From assembly GCA_048201935.1 (NCBI GenBank), contig DBFBGR010000011.1, positions 62,001 through 126,000 of the forward strand: a stretch of 64,000 nucleotides of DNA, in the 5' to 3' direction. The notes beneath the pieces were generated by a model. The model did not search any database and was not told where the DNA came from. It saw only the letters and a program-made list of their open reading frames with translations. Position numbers and translations under genes: made by a program. Origin of the DNA: MGBC124762 sp048201935. Its GTDB lineage: Bacteria; Bacillota; Clostridia; Oscillospirales; Oscillospiraceae. Positions 33,818 through 42,329 of this stretch are shown here, piece after piece (the first letter of the stretch is position 1; each line of letters starts with the position of its first letter).

Positions 33818-34213
33818 ATGACATTTCATCTTCAGATCGTGACCCCCGACGGCGGGTTTTTTGACGGCGAGGCGGAAAAGCTCATCGTCCGCGCCAAGGG
33901 CGGGGACGTGTGCATTCTGCCCCGCCACGCCCCCTACGTCACCGCCCTGGGCATCGGCGAGGCCACCGTGGTCCTCTCCGGCGACCTCCGGCGCAAAGCG
34001 GCCTGTGCCGGCGGGATGCTGTCGGTGACCGGGAACGACGTGCGGTTGGTGGCCACCACCTTCGAGTGGGCCGAGGACATCGACAAGCAGCGGGCTCAGC
34101 GGGCGGAGGAAAAGGCCCGCAAAAAGCTGGAATCCGCCCAAAATAACGCCGAGATCGAGATGGCCAAGGCCAAGCTCCACCGGGCCCTGGCTCGGATCAA
34201 GGCCGCGGGCTGA
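33818..34213 (+). CDS. atpC: ATP synthase F1 subunit epsilon
   Basis: 131 residues. The N-terminal beta-sandwich (FHLQIVTPDGGFFDGEAEKLIVRAKGGDVCILPRHAPYVTALG) binds gamma and the c-ring; the C-terminal two helices (about 88-131, RAQRAEEKARKKLESA) can restrain ATP hydrolysis. Last gene of the operon, with a terminator 27 bases downstream. Confidence 0.95.
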   Translation: MTFHLQIVTPDGGFFDGEAEKLIVRAKGGDVCILPRHAPYVTALGIGEATVVLSGDLRRKAACAGGMLSVTGNDVRLVATTFEWAEDIDKQRAQRAEEKARKKLESAQNNAEIEMAKAKLHRALARIKAAG

Positions 34214-34239
34214 CACACAGAGACCCCTTATGTGGCATC

Positions 34240-34272
34240 AAAAAGCGACGACCATCTGGTCGTCGCTTTTTT
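34240..34272. terminator. bidirectional terminator atpC / prfC
   Basis: Stem AAAAAGCGACGACC / GGTCGTCGCTTTTT with loop ATCT; shared by the convergent atp and glycolysis operons. Confidence 0.9.
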
Positions 34273-34281
34273 GCGCCGTTT

Positions 34282-35880
34282 TTACTTGTCTTCTTCCCGG
34301 CCGCCGCCGAATTCCAGCAGCACCAGGTCCTTATTTCTCTCCTGGACCCAGTTGATGGACCAGAAGGAGGTGAAGAGCACGATCTGGCGGCCCTTGTAGT
34401 CCTCCACCAGCTTGGCGTCGCCCAGGTTCAGCTCGTCCTCCTTCACCGGCTCTTCGTTGCCCACCATCCGCAGATAGCAGTAGGGCAGGCCCTCGGTGTA
34501 GAGCTCCACGTTGTACTCGCTTCTGAGCCGGTAGGCCAGCACGTCGAACTGCAGCGTGCCCACCACGCCTACGATGACCTCCTCCATGCCCGTGTAGGGC
34601 GGTTTGAAGATCTGGATGGCGCCCTCCTGGGCGATCTGCTCCACACCCTTCAAAAACTGCTTGCGCTTCATGGTGTCGATGGAGCGGATACGCTGGAAGT
34701 GCTCGGGGGCAAAGGTGGGGATGGGGTCGAATTTGAACTTCTTTCCCTTGGCGCAGAGGGTGTCGCCGATGGAGAAGATGCCGGGATCGAACACGCCGAT
34801 GATGTCTCCGGCGTAGGCCTCTGAGATGATCTCCCGCTCCGCGGCCATGAGCTGCTGGGGCCGGGAGAGTTTTAATGCTTTTCCGCCCTGGACGTGGTAG
34901 ACTTCCTTATCGGCCTCAAACTTCCCGGAGACCACCCGCATAAACGCGATGCGGTCCCGGTGGGCCTTGTTCATGTTGGCCTGGATCTTGAAGACAAAGG
35001 CGGAAAAATCCGGGTCCATGGCCTCCACGGTCTCCTCCCCGGCCTTGCGGGGCAGAGGGGGCGTGGTCATGGTAAGGAAGTCCTCCAGGAAGGGTTCTAC
35101 ACCAAAATTGGTCAAGGCCGAGCCGAAGAACACCGGGGAGAGCTTGCCGTGGCGGACCTTGTCCAGATCGAACTCGCAGGAGGCCCCGTCCAGCAGCTCC
35201 ACGTCGTCCCGGAGCTGGCTGTGGAGCCCGGCGCCGATGAGGCCGTCCAGACCGGGGTCGCCCAGGGCTACCTCGGTGGCGGTGGCGGCTTTCGCGCCGC
35301 CGTTAGAGGTAAAGTGGACGATCTTCTGCTTGGCGCGGTCATACACGCCCTTGAACTCCTTGCCGCAGCCGATGGGCCAGTTGACGGCGTAGGTGTCGAT
35401 GCCCAGCTCGTGCTCGATCTCCTGGCACAGCTCGAAGGGGTCCCGGGCCTCCCGGTCCATCTTGTTGATAAAGGTGAAGATGGGGATGTCCCGCATGACG
35501 CAGACCTTGAAGAGCTTGCGGGTCTGGGCCTCCACGCCCTTGGCCGCGTCGATGACCATCACCGCGCTGTCGGCGGCCATCAACGTCCGGTAGGTGTCCT
35601 CGGAGAAGTCCTGGTGGCCGGGGGTGTCCAGGATGTTAATGCAGTAGCCCTCGTACTGGAACTGCATCACGGAGCTGGTCACCGAGATACCGCGCTGCTT
35701 TTCGATCTCCATCCAGTCCGACGTGGCGGCCCGGGCGTTCTTCTTGCCCTTGACCACGCCGGCCTGGGCAATGGCCCCGCCGTAGAGCAAGAACTTTTCG
35801 GTCAAGGTGGTCTTGCCCGCGTCAGGGTGGCTGATGATGGCGAAGGTCCTGCGCCGGGCGATCTCCTGGCTCAGCTCCAT
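34282..35880 (-). CDS. prfC: peptide chain release factor 3
   Basis: 532 residues. RF3 is the GTPase that removes RF1/RF2 from the ribosome after termination. The G domain shows IISHPDAGKTTLTEK (G1), the QRGISVTSSV switch I, DTPGHQDFSEDT (G3), and FINKMDREARDP (G4); domains II and III follow, with the C-terminal EFGG ending. Its ATG directly follows the gpmI stop (TAAATG), so it is translated from the glycolytic transcript, an unusual position. Confidence 0.96.
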   Translation of the reverse strand: MELSQEIARRRTFAIISHPDAGKTTLTEKFLLYGGAIAQAGVVKGKKNARAATSDWMEIEKQRGISVTSSVMQFQYEGYCINILDTPGHQDFSEDTYRTLMAADSAVMVIDAAKGVEAQTRKLFKVCVMRDIPIFTFINKMDREARDPFELCQEIEHELGIDTYAVNWPIGCGKEFKGVYDRAKQKIVHFTSNGGAKAATATEVALGDPGLDGLIGAGLHSQLRDDVELLDGASCEFDLDKVRHGKLSPVFFGSALTNFGVEPFLEDFLTMTTPPLPRKAGEETVEAMDPDFSAFVFKIQANMNKAHRDRIAFMRVVSGKFEADKEVYHVQGGKALKLSRPQQLMAAEREIISEAYAGDIIGVFDPGIFSIGDTLCAKGKKFKFDPIPTFAPEHFQRIRSIDTMKRKQFLKGVEQIAQEGAIQIFKPPYTGMEEVIVGVVGTLQFDVLAYRLRSEYNVELYTEGLPYCYLRMVGNEEPVKEDELNLGDAKLVEDYKGRQIVLFTSFWSINWVQERNKDLVLLEFGGGREEDK

Positions 35881-37407
35881 TTACTTCACCAGCAGGCTCA
35901 CGCCGGTCATCTCCGCGGGCTGGTCAAGGCCCATGGCATCCAGCATGGTGGGGATGATGTCGCACAGCCGCCCGTCCTTCAGACCCTTGCAGGGGGCGTT
36001 CACCGCGCAGAAGGGCACCAGATTGGTGGTGTGGGCGGTCTGGGGGGACACCCCGTCGGCCTGGAGCATCTGCTCGGCGTTGCCGTGGTCGGCGGTGATA
36101 AAGCACACGCCGTCCAGCTTTTTCACCGCCTCGATGACCCGGCCCACGCCGGTATCCACCGTTTCCACCGCCTTCACCGCGGCCTCGAAGACCCCGGTGT
36201 GGCCCACCATATCGCAGTTGGCGAAGTTCAGGATGACCACATCGTATTCCCCGCTCTCGATGCGCTCCACCACCGCGTCGGTGACGGCGGGGGCGCTCAT
36301 CTCGGGCTGGAGGTCATAGGTGGCCACCTTGGGGGAGGGGATGAGCACCCGGTCCTCCCCGGGAAAGACGGTCTCCACGCCGCCGTTGAAGAAGAAGGTC
36401 ACGTGGGCGTACTTCTCGGTCTCGGCGATGCGTAACTGGGTCTTGCCCAGGGCGGAGAGGTACTGGCCAAAGATGTTGTCCAGGCTCTCCTTGGGGAAGG
36501 CCACCGCCACATTGGGCATGGAGGCGTCATAGGAGGTGGTGCACACGTAGTGGAGCGGGAAGAAGCCCTTCTTGCGCTCAAAGCCGTTGAAGTCCGGGTC
36601 CACCAGCGTGCGGGTGATCTCCCGGGCCCGGTCGGGCCGGAAGTTCATAAAGATCACCGCGTCCCCCTCGCCGATCAGGGCGTTGTCGGCGGTGATGACG
36701 GGGATGACGAACTCGTCGGTGACGCCGGCGGCGTAGCTGGCCTCCATGGCGCCCACCGGGTCTCCAATGAAGCGCGCTTCGCTCTCGCCGTAGACCATGG
36801 CGGCGTAGGCCTTCTCCACCCGGTCCCAGTTGGTGTCCCGGTCCATGGCGTAGTAGCGGCCGGAGATGGTGGCAATCTGGGCCCCGTACTGGTCGCAGGT
36901 CTCCTTCATCTGGGCCACGAAATCCTTGCCCGAGGTGGGGGCCACGTCCCGGCCGTCCATGAAGCAGTGGACGAAGATCTTCTCACAGCCCAGGTCATGG
37001 GCCATCTTCACAGCGGCCTGGATGTGGCTGATGTGGCTGTGCACGCCACCGTTGGACATCAACCCGTAGATGTGCACCGCCTTGCCCGCGGCCTTGGCCG
37101 CCAGCATGGCCTCCTTGTAGACGGGGTTTTCAAAGAAGGTCCCGTCCTGGATGGACTTGGTGATCTTGGGCAGGTCCTGGAACACCACCCGGCCTGCGCC
37201 GATGTTGGTGTGGCCCACCTCGGAGTTGCCCATCTGTCCCTCGGGCAGGCCCACGTCCAGCCCGGAGGCGGAGAGCTTGCTGACGGGGTTCTGGGCGAAG
37301 AGGGCGTCCAGATTGGGGGTCTTGGCGGCGTTGACGGCGTTGCCCGCGTCGGGGCCGGTCAGCCCAAAGCCGTCCATGATAACGAGTACATAGGGTTTTT
37401 TGCTCAT
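35881..37407 (-). CDS. gpmI: 2,3-bisphosphoglycerate-independent phosphoglycerate mutase
   Basis: 508 residues, full length. It interconverts 3- and 2-phosphoglycerate using Mn2+ and a phosphoserine intermediate. The metal/phosphatase domain begins VLVIMDGFG (Asp12), the nucleophile is Ser62 in MGNSEVGHTNIGAGR, and the C-terminal metal-binding motifs are NFANCDMVGHTG and FITADHGNAEQM. ATG 37407 has AAGGAG upstream; a longer frame reaching 37476 crosses the intercistronic hairpin and is not used. Confidence 0.97.
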   Translation of the reverse strand: MSKKPYVLVIMDGFGLTGPDAGNAVNAAKTPNLDALFAQNPVSKLSASGLDVGLPEGQMGNSEVGHTNIGAGRVVFQDLPKITKSIQDGTFFENPVYKEAMLAAKAAGKAVHIYGLMSNGGVHSHISHIQAAVKMAHDLGCEKIFVHCFMDGRDVAPTSGKDFVAQMKETCDQYGAQIATISGRYYAMDRDTNWDRVEKAYAAMVYGESEARFIGDPVGAMEASYAAGVTDEFVIPVITADNALIGEGDAVIFMNFRPDRAREITRTLVDPDFNGFERKKGFFPLHYVCTTSYDASMPNVAVAFPKESLDNIFGQYLSALGKTQLRIAETEKYAHVTFFFNGGVETVFPGEDRVLIPSPKVATYDLQPEMSAPAVTDAVVERIESGEYDVVILNFANCDMVGHTGVFEAAVKAVETVDTGVGRVIEAVKKLDGVCFITADHGNAEQMLQADGVSPQTAHTTNLVPFCAVNAPCKGLKDGRLCDIIPTMLDAMGLDQPAEMTGVSLLVK

Positions 37408-37434
37408 GGCGATATACTCCTTGTAATCAGATAA

Positions 37435-37464
37435 ATTTCGCCCAGGACAAAGCCTGGGCGAAAT
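37435..37464 (-). other. intercistronic hairpin tpiA-gpmI
   Basis: 12-bp perfect stem ATTTCGCCCAGG / CCTGGGCGAAAT, loop of 6, only a weak T-run on the minus strand. It may protect mRNA ends or lower downstream expression rather than fully terminate. Confidence 0.5.
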
Positions 37465-37478
37465 CATAGAGGCCAAAA

Positions 37479-38252
37479 TTAGTCCTGGTTGGAGGCGTTG
37501 ACGATGGTCACAAAGGCCTCAGGGTCCAGGCTGGCCCCGCCGATAAGGCCGCCGTCGATGTCCTCGTTGGCCAGCAGCTCGGCGGCGTTCTTGGCGTTCA
37601 TGGACCCGCCATAGAGGATGCTCATGCTCCGGGCCACCCGGGCGCCGAAGCTCTTGCGGATCAGGGTGCGGATGGCGCCGCAGACCTCGGCGGCCTGGGA
37701 GGGGGTGGCGGTCTTGCCCGTGCCGATGGCCCAGATGGGCTCATAGGCGATGACCACGCGGCGGATCTGCTCGGCGGTGATGCCGGCCAGGGCGCACTTG
37801 ATCTGGTAGGTGATCTTCTCCATGGTCACCTCCAGCTCCCGCTCCTCCAGGCTCTCGCCCACGCAGAGGATGGGCCGCAGGCCGGAGCGCAGAGCGGCGT
37901 GCATCTTCTTGTTCACGTCCATGTCGGTCTCGTTGTAGTAGGCCCGGCGCTCGGAGTGGCCGATGACCACATACTTGGCGCCTGCCTCCTTGACCATGTC
38001 GGCGGAGCACTCGCCGGTGTACGCGCCATTGAGCTCATAGTGGCAGTTCTCGGTGCCCACGCTGATCTTCACGTCCTTGAAGGCCCGGACGGCGGCCTGG
38101 AGGTTGACCGGGGGCACCAGGATGACCGCCTCGCACCACTTGGGCTTGCCCAGCATGGGCTTGATGGTCTCGGCATAGGCCTTGGTCTCGCTGATGGTCT
38201 TGTTCATCTTCCAGTTTCCGGCGATGATGGTCTTGCGGTAACGACGATTCAT
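37479..38252 (-). CDS. tpiA: triosephosphate isomerase
   Basis: 257 residues. Interconverts dihydroxyacetone phosphate and glyceraldehyde 3-phosphate. Catalytic residues are all visible: Lys in AGNWKMNKT, His in VIGHSERRAYY, Glu in VIAYEPIWAIGTGKTAT; the phosphate-gripper loop is in that last motif. The C-terminal ILYGGSMNAKNA and GGLIGGASLD are standard. GAAAGGAAGG precedes ATG 38252. Confidence 0.98.
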   Translation of the reverse strand: MNRRYRKTIIAGNWKMNKTISETKAYAETIKPMLGKPKWCEAVILVPPVNLQAAVRAFKDVKISVGTENCHYELNGAYTGECSADMVKEAGAKYVVIGHSERRAYYNETDMDVNKKMHAALRSGLRPILCVGESLEERELEVTMEKITYQIKCALAGITAEQIRRVVIAYEPIWAIGTGKTATPSQAAEVCGAIRTLIRKSFGARVARSMSILYGGSMNAKNAAELLANEDIDGGLIGGASLDPEAFVTIVNASNQD

Positions 38253-38283
38253 AGTAGTATACCTTCCTTTCGTGGGAGCTCTT

Positions 38284-39558
38284 TTACGCGTCCAGCAGGC
38301 AAGCCACGCCGGGCAGCTCCTTGCCCTCCATGAATTCCAGCGACGCGCCGCCGCCGGTGGAGATGTGGGTCATCTTGTCGGCGTAGCCAAGTTGCTGCAC
38401 CGCCGCGGCGGAGTCGCCGCCGCCGATGATGGTGATGGCGGAGGTCTTGCTCAAAGCCTCGGCCACGGCCCGGGTGCCCACGGCAAACCGGGGGAACTCA
38501 AACACGCCCATGGGACCGTTCCAAATGACGGTGCCCGCGTCGGCGACCGCGTCGCAGTAGAGCTTCACGGTCTCGGGGCCGATGTCCATGCCCTCCCAGC
38601 CGTCGGGGATCTCCCCGGCCTTGACGGTCTGCTGATTGGCCTCGGCGTCAAACTTGTCGCCGCAGACGGTGTCCACGGGCAGCAGCAGCTTCACGCCCTT
38701 GGCCTTGGCCTTGTCCAGCATCTCCAGGGCGTAGCCCTTCCAGTCCTCCTCCAGCAGGGAGGTGCCCACCTTGCCGCCCTGGGCGGCGGAGAAGGTGTAG
38801 CTCATGCCGCCGCCGATAATGATGGTGTCGGCGATCTCCAGCAGGTTGTTGATGACGCCGATCTTGGAGCTGACCTTGGCCCCGCCCAGGATGGCCACCA
38901 ACGGACGCTTGGGAGCGGCCAGAGCGCCGCCGATGATCTCCAGCTCCTTCTGGATGAGGAAGCCGCTGACGGCGGGGAGGTAGTCGGCCACGCCGGCGGT
39001 GGAGGCGTGGGCGCGGTGGACCGCGCCGAAAGCGTCGGAGACGTACACGCCGTCGCTGCCCGCCAGAGCGGCCAGGGCCTTGGCGAAGTCGGGGTCGTTC
39101 TTGGTCTCGCCCTTGTTGAAGCGGGTGTTCTCCAAAAGGAGGACCTGACCGGGCTGCAGCGCGGCGGCCTTGGCCTGAGCGTCGTCGCCCACGGTGTCGG
39201 CGGCCAGGACGACCTCCTTGCCCAGCAGCTCAGAAAGCCGCTTGGCCACGGGGGCCAGGGTCAGGGCGGCCATGGTCTTCTCCCACTTCTCCTGGGTCAG
39301 GGTGGCGGGGTCCTTGCCCTTCTCGGTCTGCTTCTTCACCCACTTGTCAAAGTTGGGCTCGGGCTTGCCCAGATGGGAGCAGGCGATGACGGCGGCGCCA
39401 TTGTCCAGCAGGTACTGGATGGTGGGCAGGGCGGCGCGGATGCGCTTGTCGTCGGTGATGTTGCCCTCCTTGTCCTGGGGCACGTTGAAGTCACAGCGTA
39501 GCAGGACCTTCTTGCCCTTCACGTCCACGTCCTTGACGGTCTTCTTGTTGTAGTTCAC
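38284..39558 (-). CDS. pgk: phosphoglycerate kinase
   Basis: 424 residues, slightly longer than many Pgk. Transfers phosphate from 1,3-bisphosphoglycerate to ADP. Motifs: KKVLLRCDFNVP near the N-terminus, KPLVAILGGAKVSSKIGVI in the hinge region, and VIWNGPMGVFE and GGGDSAAAVQQLG in the nucleotide domain. The start is GTG 39558, with AAAGGAG upstream. It has no gapA next to it; trmL is 30 bp upstream. Confidence 0.97.
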   Translation of the reverse strand: MNYNKKTVKDVDVKGKKVLLRCDFNVPQDKEGNITDDKRIRAALPTIQYLLDNGAAVIACSHLGKPEPNFDKWVKKQTEKGKDPATLTQEKWEKTMAALTLAPVAKRLSELLGKEVVLAADTVGDDAQAKAAALQPGQVLLLENTRFNKGETKNDPDFAKALAALAGSDGVYVSDAFGAVHRAHASTAGVADYLPAVSGFLIQKELEIIGGALAAPKRPLVAILGGAKVSSKIGVINNLLEIADTIIIGGGMSYTFSAAQGGKVGTSLLEEDWKGYALEMLDKAKAKGVKLLLPVDTVCGDKFDAEANQQTVKAGEIPDGWEGMDIGPETVKLYCDAVADAGTVIWNGPMGVFEFPRFAVGTRAVAEALSKTSAITIIGGGDSAAAVQQLGYADKMTHISTGGGASLEFMEGKELPGVACLLDA

Positions 39559-39588
39559 AATGGTTTCTCCTTTCCATATGAAAATACG

Positions 39589-40086
39589 TTATCCCATTTC
39601 CCCAATGTCCTGAAAGCCGGGGAAATCCAACTGCCGCAGGGCCTCGTAGACCATGACGGCAACAGAGTTGGAGAGGTTGAGGCTGCGCTCGCCGGGCAGC
39701 ATGGGGATGCGCACGCACCGGTCCCGGTAACGCTCCCGGAGGTCCCGGGGCAGGCCCGCCGACTCCTTGCCGAAGAGGAGAAAGCAGCCCTCCGGATAGC
39801 GGACCTGGTCGTAGCGGTGGGGCGCCTTGGTGGTGGCCAGAAAGATATCTTGGGGTTGATTTTTATCAAAAAAGTCCTCTAAGTTATCATAGACCGCCGC
39901 ATTTAACCTGGGCCAGTAGTCCAGCCCGCAGCGCTTCATGTTCTTGGCCACGGCGGCGTCGGTCACGTCGAAGCCCAGGGGGCCCACCAGATGGAGGCGG
40001 CTACCGGTGAGCACGCAGGTGCGGGCGATGTTGCCGCAGTTTTGGGGGATCTCCGGCTCCACCAGCACGATGTTGAGCACGCCCAT
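39589..40086 (-). CDS. trmL: tRNA (cytidine(34)-2'-O)-methyltransferase, SPOUT family
   Basis: 165 residues. Methylates the ribose of the wobble nucleotide in certain tRNA-Leu. Family features: NIVLVEPEIPQNCGNIARTC at the N-terminus, and the SPOUT knot GKESAGLPRDL, RIPMLPGERSLNLSNSVAVMVYEALRQ at the C-terminus. ATG 40086 is chosen because the promoter -10 box (40112-40117) excludes the in-frame ATG 40113; GAGGAGG precedes it. It is the first gene of the pgk-tpiA-gpmI-prfC transcript. Confidence 0.92.
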   Translation of the reverse strand: MGVLNIVLVEPEIPQNCGNIARTCVLTGSRLHLVGPLGFDVTDAAVAKNMKRCGLDYWPRLNAAVYDNLEDFFDKNQPQDIFLATTKAPHRYDQVRYPEGCFLLFGKESAGLPRDLRERYRDRCVRIPMLPGERSLNLSNSVAVMVYEALRQLDFPGFQDIGEMG

Positions 40087-40111
40087 CGCCTCCTCTTCTT
40101 GACCGCACGCC

Positions 40112-40140
40112 ATTATAATATATTCCCCAGGCTAAATCAA
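40112..40140 (-). promoter_or_regulatory. promoter of trmL-pgk-tpiA-gpmI-prfC
   Basis: Minus-strand -35 TTGATT (40135-40140), 17-bp spacer, -10 TATAAT (40112-40117). Confidence 0.7.
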
Positions 40141-40186
40141 GGCATTTATGGAGAAAATTATAAATAATTTAACAAATTTCCCAGGA

Positions 40187-40215
40187 TAGACAAATGAAAG
40201 GGAAAGTGGTACAAT
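40187..40215 (+). promoter_or_regulatory. promoter of proBA
   Basis: -35 TAGACA (40187-40192), 17-bp spacer, -10 TACAAT (40210-40215). Confidence 0.65.
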
Positions 40216-40248
40216 AATTTGTCTATTATTTTAGGAGTGAACGCCGCT

Positions 40249-41055
40249 ATGAAACCGTTACACATTGTTGTAAAAGTGGGTACCTCGACGCTGACCCGGG
40301 ACAACGGCACGCTGAACCTGGTGAACATGGACCATTTAGCCCGGGTGCTCAGCGACCTTTCTAACATGGGCCACCGGGTGGTGCTAGTCTCCTCGGGGGC
40401 CATCGGCATCGGCACGGGCAAGCTCAAGCTGCCCCAGCGGCCCTCGGAACTGCGGGTGAAGCAGGCCGTGGCCGCCGTGGGCCAGTGCGAGATGATGCAC
40501 CTCTACGACAAGCTCTTTGGGGAGTATGGCCGCACCGTGGCCCAGATCCTGCTCACCGCCGAGGACGTGGCTGACCCCAACCGTGCCCACCACCTGTCCG
40601 AGACCTTCTCCGCGCTGATGGAGTTGGGGTGCGTGCCCATCGTCAACGAAAACGACTCCACCTCCTCCGCCGAGATCGAGACGGGCTCTTCCAAGGTCCT
40701 GGGCGACAACGACACCCTCTCCGCCATCGTGGCGGGCCTGTGCAGGGCCGACCTTCTGGTGCTGCTCAGCGACATCGATGGCCTCTTCGACTCCGACCCC
40801 CACAAAAACCCCGCCGCCAAACTGCTGGAGCGGGTGGAGGACATCGACGAGAGTATCTTATCCCTGGCCGGCGGCGTGGGCAGCAAATGGGGCACCGGCG
40901 GCATGGCCACCAAGCTCTCCGCCGCCCAGGTGGCCACCGCCCAGGGCTGCGACATGGTCATCACCCACGGGGCCTACCCCGAAAAACTCTACGACATCGT
41001 GGCCGGCGAAAGCGTAGGCACCCGCTTCGTGGCTAAAAAGGAGGACAAGGCGTGA
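40249..41055 (+). CDS. proB: glutamate 5-kinase
   Basis: 268 residues. First step of proline synthesis, making gamma-glutamyl phosphate. The amino acid kinase fold is seen in VVKVGTSTLTR, VLVSSGAIGIGTGKLKL, NENDSTSS, GDNDTLSAIVA, LLSDIDGLFDSDP and KWGTGGMATKLSAAQVA. It lacks the C-terminal PUA domain found in the longer E. coli type, as in many Firmicutes. TTAGGAG precedes ATG 40249. The stop overlaps proA (GTGA). Confidence 0.96.
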   Translation: MKPLHIVVKVGTSTLTRDNGTLNLVNMDHLARVLSDLSNMGHRVVLVSSGAIGIGTGKLKLPQRPSELRVKQAVAAVGQCEMMHLYDKLFGEYGRTVAQILLTAEDVADPNRAHHLSETFSALMELGCVPIVNENDSTSSAEIETGSSKVLGDNDTLSAIVAGLCRADLLVLLSDIDGLFDSDPHKNPAAKLLERVEDIDESILSLAGGVGSKWGTGGMATKLSAAQVATAQGCDMVITHGAYPEKLYDIVAGESVGTRFVAKKEDKA

Positions 41056-42299
41056 AAACTGTGCAGGAACAGGCGGCCCTTTGCAAACAGGCCGCTCCCG
41101 TGCTGGCGGGGCTGTCTGCCGGGGCGAAAAACGCCGCTTTGGAGGTCCTGGCCGCCGCGCTGGAGACCCATATGGACGAGATTTTAGCCGCCAACGCCCA
41201 GGACCTGGCCGCGGGCCGGGAAAATGGGCTGCGTCCGGCTTTGCTGGACCGCTTAGAGCTCAATGAAGCCCGGGTGGCCGCTATGGCGGAGGGCATCCGC
41301 CAGGTGGCGGCCCTTCCCGACCCCATCGGCCAGAGCGTTCGGGGCTCCACCCTGGAAAACGGCCTGGCCGTCACCCAGGTCCGGGTGCCCCTGGGCGTGG
41401 TGGGCATCATCTACGAGGCCCGGCCCAACGTCACCGCCGACGCGGCGGCTTTGTGCCTCAAGTCGGGCAACGCCGCCCTGCTGCGGGGCGGCAAGGAGGC
41501 TAGAGCCAGCAACCTCTGCCTGGGCCAGGTCATGGGCGAAGCCCTCACCGCCCTGGGCCTGCCCGAAGGGACGCTCCAGATCGTAGAGGACCCCAGCCGG
41601 GATAGCGCCAATACCATGATGGAGCTGACCGAGTATCTGGACGTGCTCATCCCCCGGGGCGGCGCGGGGCTTATCCGCTCGGTGTGCCAGAGCGCCAAGG
41701 TCCCCGTCATCCGCACCGGGGAGGGGGTCTGCCACATCTACGTGGACAAGGCCGCCGATGTCAAAATGGCGGCGAATATCCTATATAACGCCAAGTGCTC
41801 CAGGCCCTCGGTGTGCAACGCCGCCGAGTGCGTGCTGGTCCACGCCGATATTGCCGCCGATTTTTGGGCCGCCGCTCTGCCCCTTCTTACGTCGAAAAAC
41901 GTCGAATTTCATGCCGACCCCGCCAGCCTGGCCCACATCCCCCACGCCAAGCCCGCCACCGACGAGGACTGGGACAGCGAGTACGGCGACTATATCCTGG
42001 CCTGTAGGGAAGTGTCGAATTTTGACGAGGCCCTGGCCTTCATCGCCGCCCACGGCACCGGCCACTCCGAGGCCATCGTGACGGAGGACTACACCGCCGC
42101 CCAGCGGTTTTTGGCCCAGGTGGACGCGGCGGCGGTCTACGTCAACGCCTCCACTCGCTTTACAGACGGCGGCTGCTTTGGCCTGGGCTGTGAGATCGGC
42201 ATCTCCACCCAGAAGCTACACGCCCGGGGCCCCATGGGCTTGGAGGTGTTGACCTCGACGAAGTTCCTGGTCCGGGGCAGCGGCCAGGTCCGGGAATAA
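41052..42299 (+). CDS. proA: glutamate-5-semialdehyde dehydrogenase (gamma-glutamyl phosphate reductase)
   Basis: 415 residues. Reduces gamma-glutamyl phosphate with NADPH to glutamate 5-semialdehyde. Recognisable stretches: RVPLGVVGIIYEARPNVTADAAALCLKSGNA, VIPRGGAGLI-like segment, and the catalytic cysteine in NAKCSRPSVCNAAE (about residue 256). The C-terminal NASTRFTDGGCFGLGCEIGISTQKLHARGPMGLEVLT is typical. The start GTG overlaps the proB stop. Confidence 0.97.
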   Translation: MKTVQEQAALCKQAAPVLAGLSAGAKNAALEVLAAALETHMDEILAANAQDLAAGRENGLRPALLDRLELNEARVAAMAEGIRQVAALPDPIGQSVRGSTLENGLAVTQVRVPLGVVGIIYEARPNVTADAAALCLKSGNAALLRGGKEARASNLCLGQVMGEALTALGLPEGTLQIVEDPSRDSANTMMELTEYLDVLIPRGGAGLIRSVCQSAKVPVIRTGEGVCHIYVDKAADVKMAANILYNAKCSRPSVCNAAECVLVHADIAADFWAAALPLLTSKNVEFHADPASLAHIPHAKPATDEDWDSEYGDYILACREVSNFDEALAFIAAHGTGHSEAIVTEDYTAAQRFLAQVDAAAVYVNASTRFTDGGCFGLGCEIGISTQKLHARGPMGLEVLTSTKFLVRGSGQVRE

Positions 42300-42329
42300 T
42301 ACCCTGTACAAAAAGGAGGGGTTCATCCT

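Noticed and set aside
34894..36435. Plus-strand frame of 513 codons opposite prfC and gpmI
   Set aside because: Antisense shadow of two certain genes; no ribosome site or domain.
40087..40113. Longer TrmL starting at ATG 40113
   Set aside because: That ATG overlaps the -10 box of the only good promoter; GAGGAGG fits ATG 40086.
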